Shown here: one piece after another, positions 45,309 through 58,731 of the stretch
How the letters are laid out: each line of letters begins with the position of its first letter
Position numbering within the stretch: position 1 is the stretch's first letter
Assembly: GCA_018398765.1 (NCBI GenBank)
Contig: JAHBMJ010004650.1
Location: 93,157-157,156, forward strand
Origin: Chromera velia
Taxonomy: Eukaryota > Sar > Chromeraceae
DNA: 64,000 nt
Direction: 5' to 3'
Position numbers and translations under genes: made by a program
Notes under the pieces: generated by a model
Seen by the model: only the letters and a program-made list of their open reading frames with translations
Databases searched by the model: none
Told to the model about the DNA's origin: nothing

Positions 45309-48300
45309 GTTCTGTCTGTCTGTCTGTCTTTCCGCTCTTTCTGTCAATCAGTCGGACGGTCAGTCATGCAATTTGTCTGTCAGTCAGATTGTTCAGTCAG
45401 CCAGACAGTCCTTCAGTTGATCACTCAGCGAGTCGGCCACCAAGTCCGTCAGCCAGTCGGTCAGTGAGACAGTTCCTCTCTGTGTGTCGGCCCATTTGCC
45501 CCTGCATGCGTCTGATTCCTCTCGCTCAATAGAGCCCCCCCGCAATCTTCTCTCTCGAGGTGACTTGATTGGAAATTCAAAAGAAAGTCTTCGCGTGTTT
45601 TGCGCATAGAGGAACTGAGCCTGTCCGTTTCAGCACTGGAAGGAAGGAAGGAAGGAAGGAAGGAAGGAAGGGAGGGAGGGAGGGAGGGAGGGAGGGAGGG
45701 AGGGAGGAAGAAAGAGGCGTCACGGCATAAGCAATCGTCAAAAGAAAAAAGGGCTTCTGTGTGCTGCCAATGGAACGCAACTGGTGGACATTCGAGTTTT
45801 TCACAGTTCGTGTCTACGGCTGTGGCGGGAAGAAGCTGAAAATCCCTCTTTCCCTTCATTTTCTCAATCCTGTGCTTCTGGTTGCCTCTGTTTGCAGGGG
45901 TCCGCTACTGAAAGCGGAAGAGGGCGAAGCCATTCCTCACAGCCTTCCCTCTCCCTGGCTGGATCCTCTCTCTCTCTCTATGGGGGGGCAATCGACAGGC
46001 CTGAGCTGGAGCAGATGGTGCAGGAGGAGGTGCGGGCGTTCATGGACTCTCTCAACAACGGGGCGGGGAGGGGAAGTGAAGCTCCACTGCGGCCTGGAGG
46101 AAGAACGAATGTATCTGTTCCACTCCCCCGTTCAGCCAGCGGTACGGTTCTTCTTCAACATTCCAACCGCCCTTCTTCTCGGGTCGGTGGAGACAGAGAG
46201 GAGGGAGGAGAGAGGAATCAACAGGCGAGGGTCGAAATCTCTCGCCGTCCCCAAGTGACTCTATCTCCTCTTTCAACAAATCTCTCTCCCCCCCTTCCTC
46301 TCTATGAGGGAAATCAACAACAGACTTTGATAGCTTTCAACGCCAGGGTTGCTGACGACTCGCAAGAGAGAGGTCACACCACCGTGTTGCGAAATCTGCG
46401 AGAAGCAAAAGACAGAGAGAGGGAAAGATGCAGAAGGGGGAGAGAAGAGGCTCAAGATGATAGAGAAAGACTGACAGTGTCCCCTTCGAACCCTCCCGAA
46501 GACTTGCAGCAGAAGTCTGCAGCCCCCTCTTCCAGATTGTTGCAGCCCCCCCACAGCCGCCGTTCCAAAACGCGAACGGAAAGGACCCGAGAAGGACGAG
46601 GAACGAGACGGCAAAAGGAGGATAGAGGAGGAGAAGAAAAGGGTTGTCGACTCATCCAGACTTCTGCTCAACCTGATAACAAGTCACAGGCCTATCATCT
46701 CCATTCCCGTCCCCACCAGCCCTCTTCTCCTTCTCCTGCTCCCTACCGCACAGCACAAAGAACTGTCCAGTCTTCGGTGGCGTCTTCTGGAGGGAGATCC
46801 TCCCGCACCCGTCACGGCCAGGGGAGGGCGGAAGTCCGCAACAATGTTGAAGCACACAGCGGGCAGGGTTCAGCATCCTCCACCCTTCCCCTGCACGAGG
46901 AGCAGCCCGTCGGTCGAATCCCTTCACGAAGGGAAATAGCCGAGCTAAGTCCCCTGTCGGGATCCCGTCCGAGAAGTCAAGCAGCTGAGGAATCAGGGAA
47001 TTTGAAGCCTCCAATTGAGTACAGAAAACGGACAGCGGACTCCATGGAGGAACCATATGAAGGCACAGAGGAGGCACAGTCGAACTACGGTCGTTCCACT
47101 TCTGTATTGGAAAGTCGTCGTGCATTTATGAACAAGATTTTGGCCTCTAAAGCATCAAACCGCATGGAAACTAATGAGACTGAGGGAGGTCAAGGACAAG
47201 AACAAGACGCAGTTCAGGCAATCCACCCAAGCGCCCAACTAAATCCGCACAATACAGGAAATCCCCCTCACATCATCCCTCCTCCCTCCAGATTGGCTCT
47301 CCACTCCCCCGCACGGTCAAGAAACACACAGCCCGACGGCCTCCGTCACTCACCCAGATCAAACGGACTGCAGCAACCCGGATCCACGCACGAGTCTCAT
47401 TGCAAGGTGCCCACAGTGGACCATCACGGCACCACACCAAACACCAACAATCACGATTGCCTAAAAGCCCACAGAGGCCCAAAGTCCCCCCTCCACCCGA
47501 AATACCAAGCCCCCAACTCAAACCCCGACAGCATAGAAGCCATCACAGGTTCCCTTCCCGTGTCAACTGAAGCGCTTGCAAGGGGTCTTGCGCCATCCGC
47601 AGACCTGAAGCCCAAATTTGATACTCAGAAAACAGCCAATGAGAGCGGGAACGGCACACATCTGCGTGCGTCAGCTGGAACGGGCTCAGGATCCAACCCC
47701 TTGCTGTATTCCAAATGTCAATTTGCAAAGGAAATGGGGGGAGATCATGAAAATCGAGAATCAATAGGTGCAGAGACAAACAACGACAGACAAAACCCGC
47801 TGCCCTGCCCGAGATGCCCTCTTTCAATCGACCTCATGAGAATCGGTGCAGCCTCTGAACATCCCTTCCCCCCCCCCTCATACAAAGTTCACGCCCCCCT
47901 ACCAGAGAAGTCTTCTCGTCTCACAATGGCCTCCCACAGCCGACCTCCCCCTTCTTTTGAAGGACAGAGAGAACCTCAAGTCACCACCACCCACTCCCCT
48001 CGGGAACACAACAGAGGAGGAGGATCAGCCCCCAGTGGTGGATGTACTCACCACCCGTTGCCGAAATGGCCCCCCTCGCCCAACCGAATCCAGGTGCCTC
48101 AAAGTGGAGACGTCCCCCTCCCAAAAGGGGATGGGGGGGCGACAACAACAGGCCTCACTTGCACGAGCATCCCCCCTCCGCACATCGCACCCCGAACACA
48201 CTACACAAAAGAGGTTCCCGGCTGTCCTACTTGCCCATGCTGCCCCCCTCCCTCATGCTGCCCTCCCGTCCCCTGTGCACCTTGTCGTCCTCTCACTCCA

Positions 48301-51300
48301 TCCCCACGCGACACCGAGCACTCACTTCCATACCAACCGCAGAGATTGTCCCCCTCTTGCAAGGGTCACACACCCCCTGTGAACAGAAGGGGGTGCTCTG
48401 ACCCCTGCCCATCCACCGACATCTTCCCTGACGGACCCAGACACGCGTGCTGTCCAGCAAATGAGAGGGTATGCAAAACGCCGCCCCCGTACCCAACACG
48501 AGGGGAGTGCAGGCCCCGACGGAAGAACTCTGTGCTCCAGAGCTTCATCCGCTTTCTGAAGGGTAGAGGAAGAAGAAGCAGGTCTCCCTCTGCGTCCCCT
48601 TGTCGTCGTCCTGCGCCTCAGGCTTCTGGGTGCTCCACCGTCACGGTTGAGACAACGCTGAGGTCCCGAAGCGGGAGACCCGTCGTTGCTGCTCGCAGTG
48701 TCTGCCATACAGACACACTCGCAACCTCGTGCTGCGGGGAAGAAGCAGCGATCCGAGAAATCTCCACTGCTCTCGCTCGATTAGTGGAGGGAGAGGAGGA
48801 CGGATGTAGTGAGGCAAGTGCCCCACCCTGTGAGAGGTCTAGGCGGTGGCCTCTTCGTCGTCGCCGAGCAGCCTCATGCGACACTGCTTGTACCGTTCAG
48901 ACCTGCCGCCCCATGCAGAGACCAAAAATTCATTGGAGCTTCATGCGTCGAAGGAGGAAGTGCGGAGGAAATGACACCCTCAGAGAGTCAGCTGTCGACG
49001 ATGAAGAGAGCTGCAGACCTTCACGACAAGGCAAGCCTCTCGGCAGGCCTGGAAGGGGTGTTTCATCTGTTCCTCTTCCTTTGAAGTTTCCTACTCAACG
49101 GAGTACCCTCGATGCAGGTCCCTGCAGTGTGGGAAGGAAGGGCCAGGATGCACCCTCAGCAAGGGTGATTGACATTGTGGTGGGAAAGGCGGAGGAAGGG
49201 GGGTGCTGTAAGGAAGATCCTGTAGCTGTGACGATCTCTGTCCGTCAACCGGGGGAGGATAACACCACAGAGACCGAAGTGCAAGCAGCAGCAGACCCTC
49301 TTGACGAGGAAGCAGAGGCGAGAGAGTCTTCTCATCTCCATTTCTCCCAACAAACTCGAATGAGGGCAGGAGAATCACAGCAGCAGCAGCAAGAGGCAGA
49401 GGTTTGGTGTCCTGGACCCCCGCCTGCCCCTTCCATGACAGACGCGTTCATCACGTTCCCGCCCTCAATGGGACAGGACGCGCCTCCTCTCCGTACAGCC
49501 CGTCGCCAAAAGGAAGTCGACACCCGGGTGGAAACCTTGATGGCCTCAGGAGGAGAGCACCTGGTGTGCAATCGTTTCCCGCAGGTGAAGGCGGTTCATC
49601 CTAACGACCTCATGCCCCCTGACACAAGGGAACAAACAGGGGTCAGAAAGAGGATGAATGACTGGTCGAATGTCACCAGGGATGGCCAGTTTCAGCAGAG
49701 CATCCACTCCCATTTTCTCAGAAAGGGGGTGCTTGACCTCAAAGACTTGGGTTCTCAATGGGAAAAGGAGGATATCCCCTCAATCCTCCCACCTGTAAAT
49801 GAAGCAGAGGATAAGTCCCCCGAAGATGCGCATCCGGTCAACAGACTAGGACAGCGCTTTGATGCCTCACAACCCGGCAGTGGGGCTGATGGAGGTGTGA
49901 TTGCAGACCCAGCATTGTATATGAAGAGCCTCTGTGTAGGCCTGCAGGACCCTGACCACTCGGGGATCGGGGAAGAGGGGGAGTTCCAAGGAAGGGTGGG
50001 GATACGGGAGCTGGCGAGGCTTGTCGGTCTCCCGCCGTCGGATCCCCAAGAGTCCGCTGCCCAACTCCGAGACGGTGCGGGGACGTCCCCCAACCTGCCT
50101 GGTCAGATTTTGAAGCATTTTCAGATTCTCAAACAGGAAGAGGGAGGGGGGGTGGCGGAGAGCAACCACCCGATTCGTCGCGAGACTGAGCAGCTGGCAG
50201 TAGACACGAATGAGGAGTTGCACCGGCGATGGGGGAATGACGACAGTGACGATGAGGCAGGGAAAGAGGGGGACTCGGATGGTGGAGATGGTGATGTCAT
50301 GAAGAAATGGAAGGATGCTGTTGATAGCGGAATGACAGGGAGGGAGTGGTTGAGAAAAAGGAGGGGCTCGACCATCACAAAAAAGAAGATGAAAGAATTG
50401 CACAAATTGAGAGCACAGGCGGATGCACAGATGAAGGGAGAAAATCTGGGGGCAGGTGAGTTTTTAGGAGGTCAGAAGAAATGTGAGTGCGGATCGAGAA
50501 AGTTGACTTGTGCACAGTCCCCCAACACAATCCATGTGGCGATCTTTCCGGGGCCAAAGGAGAGGAAGACGGGAGCAAACCAGCTCCCTCACATCCCCCA
50601 TCCACAGGGAGATTTGAGTTCCCACGACAAGAAGGTCTTCATCGGGGAGGATGTCACAGGAAGTTTTGGGCCCGATGAAGCTCAGGTTGGTCGGTTGGCT
50701 GCTTTGTTGGGTGGGTAGGTGGGTGGGTGATTGAGTGAGTGCGTGAGTGAGTGAGGCTGTGGAGGTAAATAACTTGGTGGGTTGGGTGGATATTTGAGTT
50801 TGCACGTCTGTTGATGGGTGTGTGGGATCTCGAAAATCGAAGGGTTTCTTTTTCCTGTGGACGATCGGAGCATTGGATATGTTTGTTCGTTCATTGACCT
50901 TTACTTCTCTTGGATTACCGTTCTCAGACATTTTGGCTTTCAGTCCAGCTTCACTTCCCTTCGTTATCAGAATTCACCGCATGTGCACCAACAATTTCGT
51001 GCAGGTGATTATTTTCGATAAGCGCAAGGGCAAGAAGCCGGAGACATGGTTTGAACGTCAGAATCCTCTTCGGGAGAAGGAAGAGATCGAGAACTATAAC
51101 CTCAAGAAGACCTTTATTATCTCCACAAACACCAAACACGCAAAACCCGCCACAATTTTAAGGAACCCAGCAGTCCACTTTGCCACCGACATGACTGCCC
51201 GAAGGAAAAGAGTACAAATGGCCCAGAGACCCTCGGGAGTTTTCAAGAGCTCTGCGAATGGTGCCACACGCAGCCGCGAAGGGACGGTCAAGTCCGACAC

Positions 51301-51565
51301 CAAGGGGGAACCTGCAAGCCCCCAACCAGCTGCACCCCCCAACCTCACAGGCTCTCTTCCTCCACCAGAAGGCTCACAACAGAGAACCCAGGAAGACCCT
51401 CCGGGGACAGCGGGAACGACGAACGTTCTGCAGGCGGCCCAGACGACACAGCCACAAGCAGGTGCCACCGCTGCGCCCCCGACCCAAGCAGAAGACGATG
51501 CAAAGATCGAGGGGGGATCTGTAAGATCAAAAGCCACGGGCCCCCTATCAGGAACTCAGATGTGA
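44207..51565 (+). CDS. Very large disordered protein of unknown function, 1995 aa
   Basis: Five exons, all joined in phase 0: 44207-44314, 44437-44706, 44824-45084, 45898-50685 and 51005-51565 (5988 nt). The ATG at 44207 opens a clean 36-codon first exon ending CAG|GTCAGC. Residues 37-900 are Arg/Ser/Pro-rich, with basic-acidic stretches that could be short coiled coils. Around 985-1010 there is a dense Cys/Pro cluster (CPTCPCCPPPSCCPPVPC). It is followed by more scattered Cys pairs and the basic amphipathic VLQSFIRFLKGRGRR. Residues 1675-1730 are strongly charged and helical. The final exon starts VIIFDKRKGKKPETWFERQ and is the most conserved-looking part, before a Pro/Ala-rich end. No family was recognised. 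A cytoskeletal or scaffold role is only a guess. A possible extra intron near 50456-50517 was not used because it breaks the frame. Confidence 0.72.
45085..45345. repeat. (CTGT/CTGC)n microsatellite, about 260 bp, in an intron
   Basis: The tract begins at the GTCAGTCAGT donor of the exon ending at 45084 and passes through CAGT, CTGT and CTGC units. The Cys/Leu/Ser-rich frames in it are artefacts. Confidence 0.95.
45641..45711. repeat. (GGAA)n then (GGGA)n microsatellite in the same intron
   Basis: A second tetranucleotide tract in the intron 45085-45897. The unit shifts from GGAA to GGGA near 45671. Confidence 0.92.
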
Positions 51566-53000
51566 TTACCGTAGGTTGATCAGATGTCATTCATGCATTC
51601 AGATAAGACATAAGAAGAGTTTTAGGAAAATGAATTATACGTGCAAATGGGACAGATTTGTTTAATTCTCGATTCGGGACCATAGTCTCACTCATTCGAG
51701 GAGGGAGTCCCGTGAACTTACTCTGAGCTGTAGGCTGAGCACAATTCGCTTCGTATACGTTCAAACGAGGTGCACCAAGCTACTAGTATGCACTTGCATA
51801 ATTTTATATACAATGCACGACTTCATATTTCAGTAGATATTGCTCGAGGTATTGCTAGAGGTATTGCTGCATATGCAGCATGCTAGGCAGCATGATACCC
51901 TAATTTGCACACATAAACTCAGATGTTTTTATTCTTAGACAATTTTGTTATACTAAACTTAACTAGGAACTTAATTGCTAGATTCGCGTACGTCTCTGAC
52001 CTAGTCTCTGACCCTCTATCATATAGCTCATATAAGTACCGAGTCATTGTAACTAGATTTCATATTTTTCAAAAAATACATAATAAAAAAAAGTTATAGA
52101 AGCCCTTTAAAGCTCTAGTAAACATTTAAACTAGCATTTAAACCTAGATTTGAACTAATATTTGAACAGGTTATATTAAATCTTACTATAAGTAAAAACT
52201 TTGAAACTAAACATTGCTACGAGCATCGGCTATAAAAAAAAAACCGGGCCATGACGCTAAGAGGAGCCTGAGCCTTTGAGTTTTTCTTTTTAACTTTTTG
52301 AACGTACGTGACGGTACGTCAATAACACGTAATGAAGAACAGTTACGCCTAGAGCTAGGCCTAGAGTTATGCAACACGTGAATACTAGGCGCCGCACATA
52401 ACTTGAAAAAAAAAGAAAGAAAAAAAAACGTTCTCAACTTTTTTTTTTTACTGTCAAAAGTTAGGTTCATACATTTTGTATGGAAAAGTAAGTTTCAGAG
52501 TCGAAAGTGATTCTTTTCCTTTTGGAGGCACTTGAAATTTTTTTTAAAAAAAAAGTTTTTCCATTTCTTTTTCTTTTTTTTTTTTTAATGTGCGGCGCCT
52601 AGTATGAACAATACTTGTGCAACACTAGCATGGGCCTAAGCACGGATTGCATTGAAATAACAGTCGTCTGACTAAGATTTTCAAAAAAAAAAAAAAGTAG
52701 AAAAAAAACAGAATTTCAGAGGATTTTTCTTTTTTTTAGCCGACGCCTATAGCCTATAGGTAGCTTTAAAAAGTTATTGGTAATTAAGTTCTCGATCAAT
52801 TAACTAAATTTATGATCTAGTTTATGATATTAGTGATAACTAGAATTATGATAAGAACTACTAGCTAAATTAGATAAATTACATGCATACTAGATTACAC
52901 AAACATAAAATTGCTAGTAAGATTCTATTTCATCTATCAATCGATGCTAGGATCGATGCCAGTACATCAATGTAGTGCTGAAGTTGTAAAACTCATTATG
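51566..53000. other. A+T-rich island 3, at a convergent gene junction
   Basis: A sharp change to A+T-rich sequence follows the stop of the 1995-aa gene and ends near 53000. It has poly-A/T runs, CTAG-containing words and a small inverted-repeat element at 52385-52602. No gene is seen. Its neighbours on both sides point towards it. Confidence 0.6.
52385..52602. mobile_element. MITE-like element, TIR CTAGGCGCCGCACAT, TA flanks
   Basis: CTAGGCGCCGCACAT at 52385-52399 recurs inverted at 52588-52602. Both ends are flanked by TA (52383-52384 and 52603-52604), as expected for Tc1/mariner-type insertion. The inside is dominated by A-runs on the left and T-runs on the right, so the whole unit could fold back on itself. 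At 218 bp with no transposase, it fits a Stowaway-like MITE; the class is inference. Confidence 0.6.
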
Positions 53001-53833
53001 CCAGTCAATTAGCACTGCCAGAAGGATCGATCAGCATGCGTTTACAGACAAGTGGGAAGGCGGATTAATCTAGTGGCGTATGTGAAAAACAGGCATTGCA
53101 GTCATTCATTGTGCGTCGATCGGACCATGAACTTGATCGCAAAGTCGATGCGATGATAGATGATGAAGGGGACTCACTGGTTCATTTGCTTACCGACCGA
53201 TGTGGCTTGTTTACGTTTTCAAAAGTGGGACGCATGCGGAGAGACTGGCAGGCAGAAGACTGACAGACAGGCAAACAAAGAGAGACAAACAGGCGATCCA
53301 AGCAGTATGCACGCCACATGCCTGCATGGCCACTTGGATGCTTCACAGTACAATCAATCAGCCGAGGATCGACGCACTCCCCCACACATACATGCTTTCA
53401 TCAAGGCACTTATGCAGTTCGAGCGTCGCCTGCATCACGGTGTTGGTGGAAAGAGCGAGCGAGTACCTTGCAAACATCCAGATGCCTCTCTCTCTCTCTG
53501 ACAGGAAGACGACGGCAACTCACCGTTCCATCGGAGCCGCACATCATCATCACCACTCAGACCCTTCCCGACGACTCAAAAGAATATTCCCTTACATTCA
53601 TGCATGCATTTGCAGGTTCATTCGCGCATTCATTGACTCATTTATCAAATCGAATTAAGTTAAGTGAGGGAAGCAACCGAGAAGCTTGCTGCACCCCTCC
53701 CACCCTCTTCTCTCCTTCTGTGCCTACTAAGGTCAGACGGCCGCTTCACCCCCTCCCTTTCCCCCCCTGATCCCGGTCCCCCAGGCCGTCACTCAACTTC
53801 CTTCCTTTCTTTCTTCTTCAAAGACTCTCTCCC
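53001..53833. other. Region without a supported gene, 3' side of the coiled-coil gene
   Basis: Normal composition. Short overlapping plus-strand frames exist but have no domain and no consistent exon chain. It may include 3' UTR of the minus-strand gene. Confidence 0.4.
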
Positions 53834-55108
53834 TCATTCAGATCCGATCTGCTCCTCGATCTCCTGGATCCGTCTCTGGAGTCCCAGGATTTGTTGTTGC
53901 AGGCTTGTCTTCTCGCCCTTCAGAGTCGTGATCTGCGCATAAAGAAACAGAGATTGAATGAAAATTGGGATGAAAGCAGTCAAGGGACCGTGCCGCGAAG
54001 AGAGAAAAGGTCTAGCGGAAAATACAGCAAGGAATAGACAGACAAGGAAGGTGTGAGAAACGTAAACAAGTGAGGAAAGAGAAGCAGGTTGAGAGACGAA
54101 AGACGTGTCAAGAGTGGGGACACGCACTAATTTTTTAAGAAGGCACCCGCTCGCCCATACACATGGACAGTGCAAAGAGAAGCTGTAAGGCCAAAGAGGG
54201 AACGATCCGGTCTGTAGACAGAAATCGAAAGACAACGCTAATGAGATCTGATGGAAGACCGGACAAGAATGGAACAACAAAAAAGGAACTTTGTCAGACA
54301 GACTCGAAAGAGACAACGACGCGACTCCAAACCACGGGGTTGCAAAAAAGGGGGCATGGTAAGTTTCCATCGTTTTGAATGACTACTCCAGACAAGGTTG
54401 CGCGCATTGGCAGTGGATATACAACATGGTCAAGACAGGAGAAATGTAGACGGATTTGCGAACAGGTCACTCCCATGCGACACAGCTGTGCAGATATATA
54501 GACCTCCGTGGAAAATGAAACGACAGGACCGACAATGCAAGACCGTCGGCACGAAACACTGTGCTCAAGCAGACAAACGACCGGACGTACCTGCTGTTGC
54601 AGTCTTGAGTTCTCTGCCTTCTGCTGTGCGAAGACCCTCTTGATCTCTTCTTGCAACCTTCCGACGTCCCCCACCATCGCCTTCTTCAACTCTGTCAACT
54701 GCCCCTGGTAGTGGGACTGCACACGTGCACACACAAGAAGCCAGACAAGCACGAGAAGGAAGTCTTATCATACATGGAAGGAGAGAAACGAACTGAGATA
54801 CTCCGGGTGTAGACGGCAATTCGGAATTGACTGACCTACCTCAATTGAGTTCTTCTCTGCCTGAAGCGCCTCGATCTCCTGGCGTTGTGCTGCGATCTCC
54901 TCATTCTGGAGGGCGATGTAATCCTGCAGAAAAATCAGAGGAATCAAATGTCATCGATAAAAACAGTATGAAAGGAACAAAGGTGTGTATTATTTGACAG
55001 TGACCCCACCTCAAGTGCGGCAATTTTGCCCTTCAACCCAGAGGCAGAAGTGGCCGTGGTGTTGAGTCCCCCGGACTTCTGGAATGTCTTTGTCGCTGTG
55101 GTGTTCAT
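53834..55108 (-). CDS. Small coiled-coil protein, 135 aa
   Basis: Four minus-strand exons, all joined in phase 0: 55108-55010, 54923-54840, 54716-54591 and 53932-53834. After a Thr-rich start (MNTTATKTF) the protein is one continuous heptad-like coiled coil from about residue 30 to the end. It is rich in Glu, Gln, Lys and Leu, for example EEIAAQRQEIEALQ and ENSRLQQQITTLKGEK, and finishes EEQIGSE. Short proteins of this kind are common in ciliary axonemes and basal bodies of alveolates, but I cannot assign it to a named family. The exon containing the ATG also has an acceptor 17 nt upstream, so a further 5' exon is possible. Four exons fitting in phase and in heptad register make the model convincing. 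It is head to head with the F1-alpha-like gene. Confidence 0.78.
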
Positions 55109-55734
55109 GGCTTGTTCGGGTTCCAGCTGCACACGGATACACACAGAGGGACCGAATTGAGCACTCCACGGTACACAGGCAACACTTGGACGTACGTAGA
55201 TATATACACTGAAAAGATTTGTCTGACCTGCAATTCCTGAAAGAGAAACAACAGCGGAGGTCGACTGAGTCTCGGCTTGTGTGGCTTGTAGAACGGTCAA
55301 GGAATGCGGAATCTCTTGTTTCGGAAGTGTGACAAGCTCATGTACGAAAAGGGACACGTCATGCACAGAACGCAAGGACACCATACGTTTTTTCACAGTT
55401 TGACGACATGCACAGAGCGACACTGAGCTACATGCAGTTTGCCCTCCGCGATCCGGCCTCGACGATCGACGCATGCGGCACATTATTAATAATTCCCTTT
55501 CAAGGGTGGCTCGCACGGAGTGTCCCGCGCCGCGTGACTATTACTGCACGTGCCCCTCATGCATGCGCAAGTACAAAGCTCGAATTATCCGTCTCCCTTT
55601 TTGGTCACGATTGGTGAATTCTCCAGAAGTTTTTGTTGCGCTCTGAGCTTGATGCAAAGGTCCGGCTGGTAGTGCACGCACAAGGATAGCCCTTGGCAGC
55701 TTTCGGGCAGCTGATTGTTCGCTTGATCGCTAAA
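55109..55734. promoter_or_regulatory. Divergent intergenic region with two YGCATGCR motifs
   Basis: CGCATGCG lies at 55470-55477 and TGCATGCG at 55560-55567, with CG-rich DNA (TCCCGCGCCGCGTGAC) between them. It must hold the promoters of the coiled-coil and F1-alpha-like genes. Confidence 0.5.
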
Positions 55735-57003
55735 ATGCGCCGCTTGGGAAGGATACCAACCGTTTGGGGGGGGTGTCGCCGACTTGTCCTTTGGCAGCGT
55801 CACGAACGGCCGTTCGTGCTGCAGCGACTCCTGTCGACACTCAGCTCGGCGAATGAAATTTCTCCAGAGAGACAGGCAATCCGAGGTCTTCGGAGTCTCT
55901 TTCTAGAAGGCACAGGAGAAGGAGAGCATAACGGAAGGGTGCTTCAAACAGACGGTCAGTCTGCCACATGCCGTCTCCTTCTGCTTTGGCTTGCGTGAGG
56001 AGTTTCCAGTGAATTTCAAAGGCCACATTCTCTCTTTTTTCTGCAGGCATCCTCTGTCATGTCTCGGGTCTCCGATCTGCCCGGGTGGGATCACTGGTGA
56101 AGTTCGAGAACGGTCAGTGAGAAGAGACGTCTCGCACACCAATTTGGATGGACATGGAAGCCGTCTATCTAGTTGTTTCTTGTGTGCATCTATTCATTTA
56201 CAAACGCGTGCAGGGAGGCTGGGTGTAGTCCTAAGCCTTCTCTCTCAAAGTGCCAGCGTGGGGCTTGTGGACGGCTTCTCAGAGAAGGCGGGGGCGCTCC
56301 GAGAAGGACCGCTTGTGTTTGAAGGCGGAGACGGCAAGGGAGAATTGGGCGCGGGTTCTCGAAGCTTTTCCCCAATGATGACGCCGAACATCGGCATGGC
56401 TGTGCACACAGTCGGCCTTCTGGATGCTAAAATGGGGTGAGTCAACCGGAGAGGGTGTGTGTGGGGGGGGGAGGACTCTCTTTTTGTTCTTTTCCTTTTT
56501 GGTATTGGATTTAGGGCACTGTTTTCCCGTTTCTTCTTCATGGGCTCTCCTTCGCAGACGCAGGACTGCTTTTGTAAGTCGTCGTATCTTTTCGCGTCAT
56601 TTCATTTCCCTCCAAGACCAGGATTCGGTAGGCGTCTGATACCTTCCTTCTCCGTGCCAGACTGTCCGCACTTTCTTTCACACAGGTGAGTCGAGTTGCG
56701 ACGGTTGCTGGACATCGGCGTTCTCTCACCTTCACTGTCCGCAGGTGCTCGGCAGTCCAGAGAGAGGCCACCGGAAAGATCTTTGACATCGGGGCGTTGA
56801 TCAACAGTCTCAACGAGTCTCTGCCTGCTCAACAACTACGCGACACGACGCCATCAACAGACATCAGCGCAGGACGGCTCTTCTGTGTCCCCACCCCCCC
56901 TCCGCCTCCACTACTCAGCCCCGTGAGACAGCAGATGCTCACCGGGATGACTGCCATCGATGCTGTCTCGCCCATAGGTGTGCATACAGATCAAAAGGAG
57001 AGA

Positions 57004-57042
<39 letters not shown>

Positions 57043-58612
57043 GTGCAGAAAGCTCCAGTGAGGGAAAGAATGGGAACAGAGAATGGTCACTCAGGTAAAG
57101 TGAAGCCACCAGGAATGCCCTTCCTGTGCTCTCGTCTGGTATTGATAGAGATCAATCCGCAAAAAGCCCTTAATTCTTCTGCTCTTGTTTTTGTTGTTTC
57201 TTTCCGATCCCTTTCCCTGCCTCTCCCGCCTCTTTTCTGTCCCGCCCACGGTTCTTGTCCGTGAGTCGGTTGTCCTTTGCCCTTTCCATCTCGTTGTCCA
57301 TGCACGTGCAGCGTTTGGCCATCGAGTTCTTGTGCTGGGCTCTCGCGCCTCTGGGAGGGATGAGCTTCTGGGAAGGCTTTTGAGATCGGCTGCAGAGGCG
57401 GGAGGGGGGAAGGAGGGGTTCCCCCAGACCATTCTTCTTCTGTCTCTCACTGATGCATCGGAAGTGAACTCCGGCCTTGGACCCTCTCTCGCAGGACCGT
57501 CGGGAGTCCTTCCGAAAGGTGTCACCGTAATTAGGTGTTCCCCTCTCCTTCCCCCGGCAGCACGGTATGCCGCCGTGTTTGCCTTTCTGAATCTTGTAGA
57601 GGAGTGCGCACAGGAGGGGCGCAGGGTGGTGGCTGCTATTGACGATGCTTCGGAAATTGTGGCTGTGACTTCGCAGCTTCAGAGCGCTCTGAGGACGGGG
57701 GGAGGGGAGGGGGCCCTCCCAGTGGGCGGGTCCCAACTCTGTGCTGCCGTGCTCAATATGGCAGGGAGGTTGAAGGCTGGAGGGGATTTGACAACTATCC
57801 TTGTGAGTGCGTTTGGGCTGTCAAATTTTTTTTTTTTTTTCGGTTATATGTGTGTGGGTCTCTGCGGAATTTATTCGATTTGAATTGTCCATCACTCCTT
57901 CCCTTTTAATTGCGTGAAGTATGTATCCCTACCCTTTCTTTTGAACTGGTTGGCTTGTCTTGTGACTAATTCCCTCGCTTGAGGCAAATATTATCCAAGC
58001 TCTTCTGCACTACAACTGGGGCTTTTGGAGTTTTGCCGTGTGCCAGGATTCCTTGGTTGCCATACGATCAGCGAGTTAGCTAGTTTGGTGCTGCGTGTCA
58101 AGTAGACTGAAGAAATGAGATGAGTGATTGGAGTGTGAGGCATTCATCAGTTTTTGACAAGAGACAGTCGGCGTTTCAAGTCCTCGCAGCATTTTGTTTC
58201 AGAAAGAAAATGAGCCTGTTGAAGTCGACTGCCACCAATTCCTCTGACTCTGGCTGCAGGGTGCAAACACCCAGCCCGAAGGTGTGGACGGCCTGCTGAG
58301 CACTTCCGACATCGAAAGGAGTCTCGGTGGGTCCCCCAGCGCCAAACGCTCTTTTCCTTCAGCTGTCATGACACGTGCATCGTCTAGGCGTAGTCTCTTC
58401 CTCAGTCTAACGGATGCTCATTTACTCATAGAGACACTGTCGAGCTCCGATACAGACATACGTGTGTGCTGTACACGCATACAGACAGACAGACATACAC
58501 ACATACACACACATCCATGCGCGTTCGCACAGTGTGAAAGTAAGAGGGGGAGCGAGAGAGAGGAAGACCGAGCGATCGATCGAGAGACTGGGGTGCAGAC
58601 AGACAGACAGAC

Positions 58613-58679
<67 letters not shown>

Positions 58680-58691
58680 GAAAGAAAGAAA

Positions 58692-58731
<40 letters not shown>

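Noticed and set aside
45085-45345. CRISPR-like array
   Set aside because: The repeat unit is four bases with no spacers, so it is a microsatellite.
45085-45532. Long Cys/Leu/Ser/Val frames
   Set aside because: They are produced by the (CTGT/CTGC)n tract, which lies in an intron of the 1995-aa gene.
50456-50517. Short intron inside the largest exon of the 1995-aa gene
   Set aside because: The donor and acceptor look acceptable, but removing 62 nt breaks the frame that continues cleanly into the last exon.
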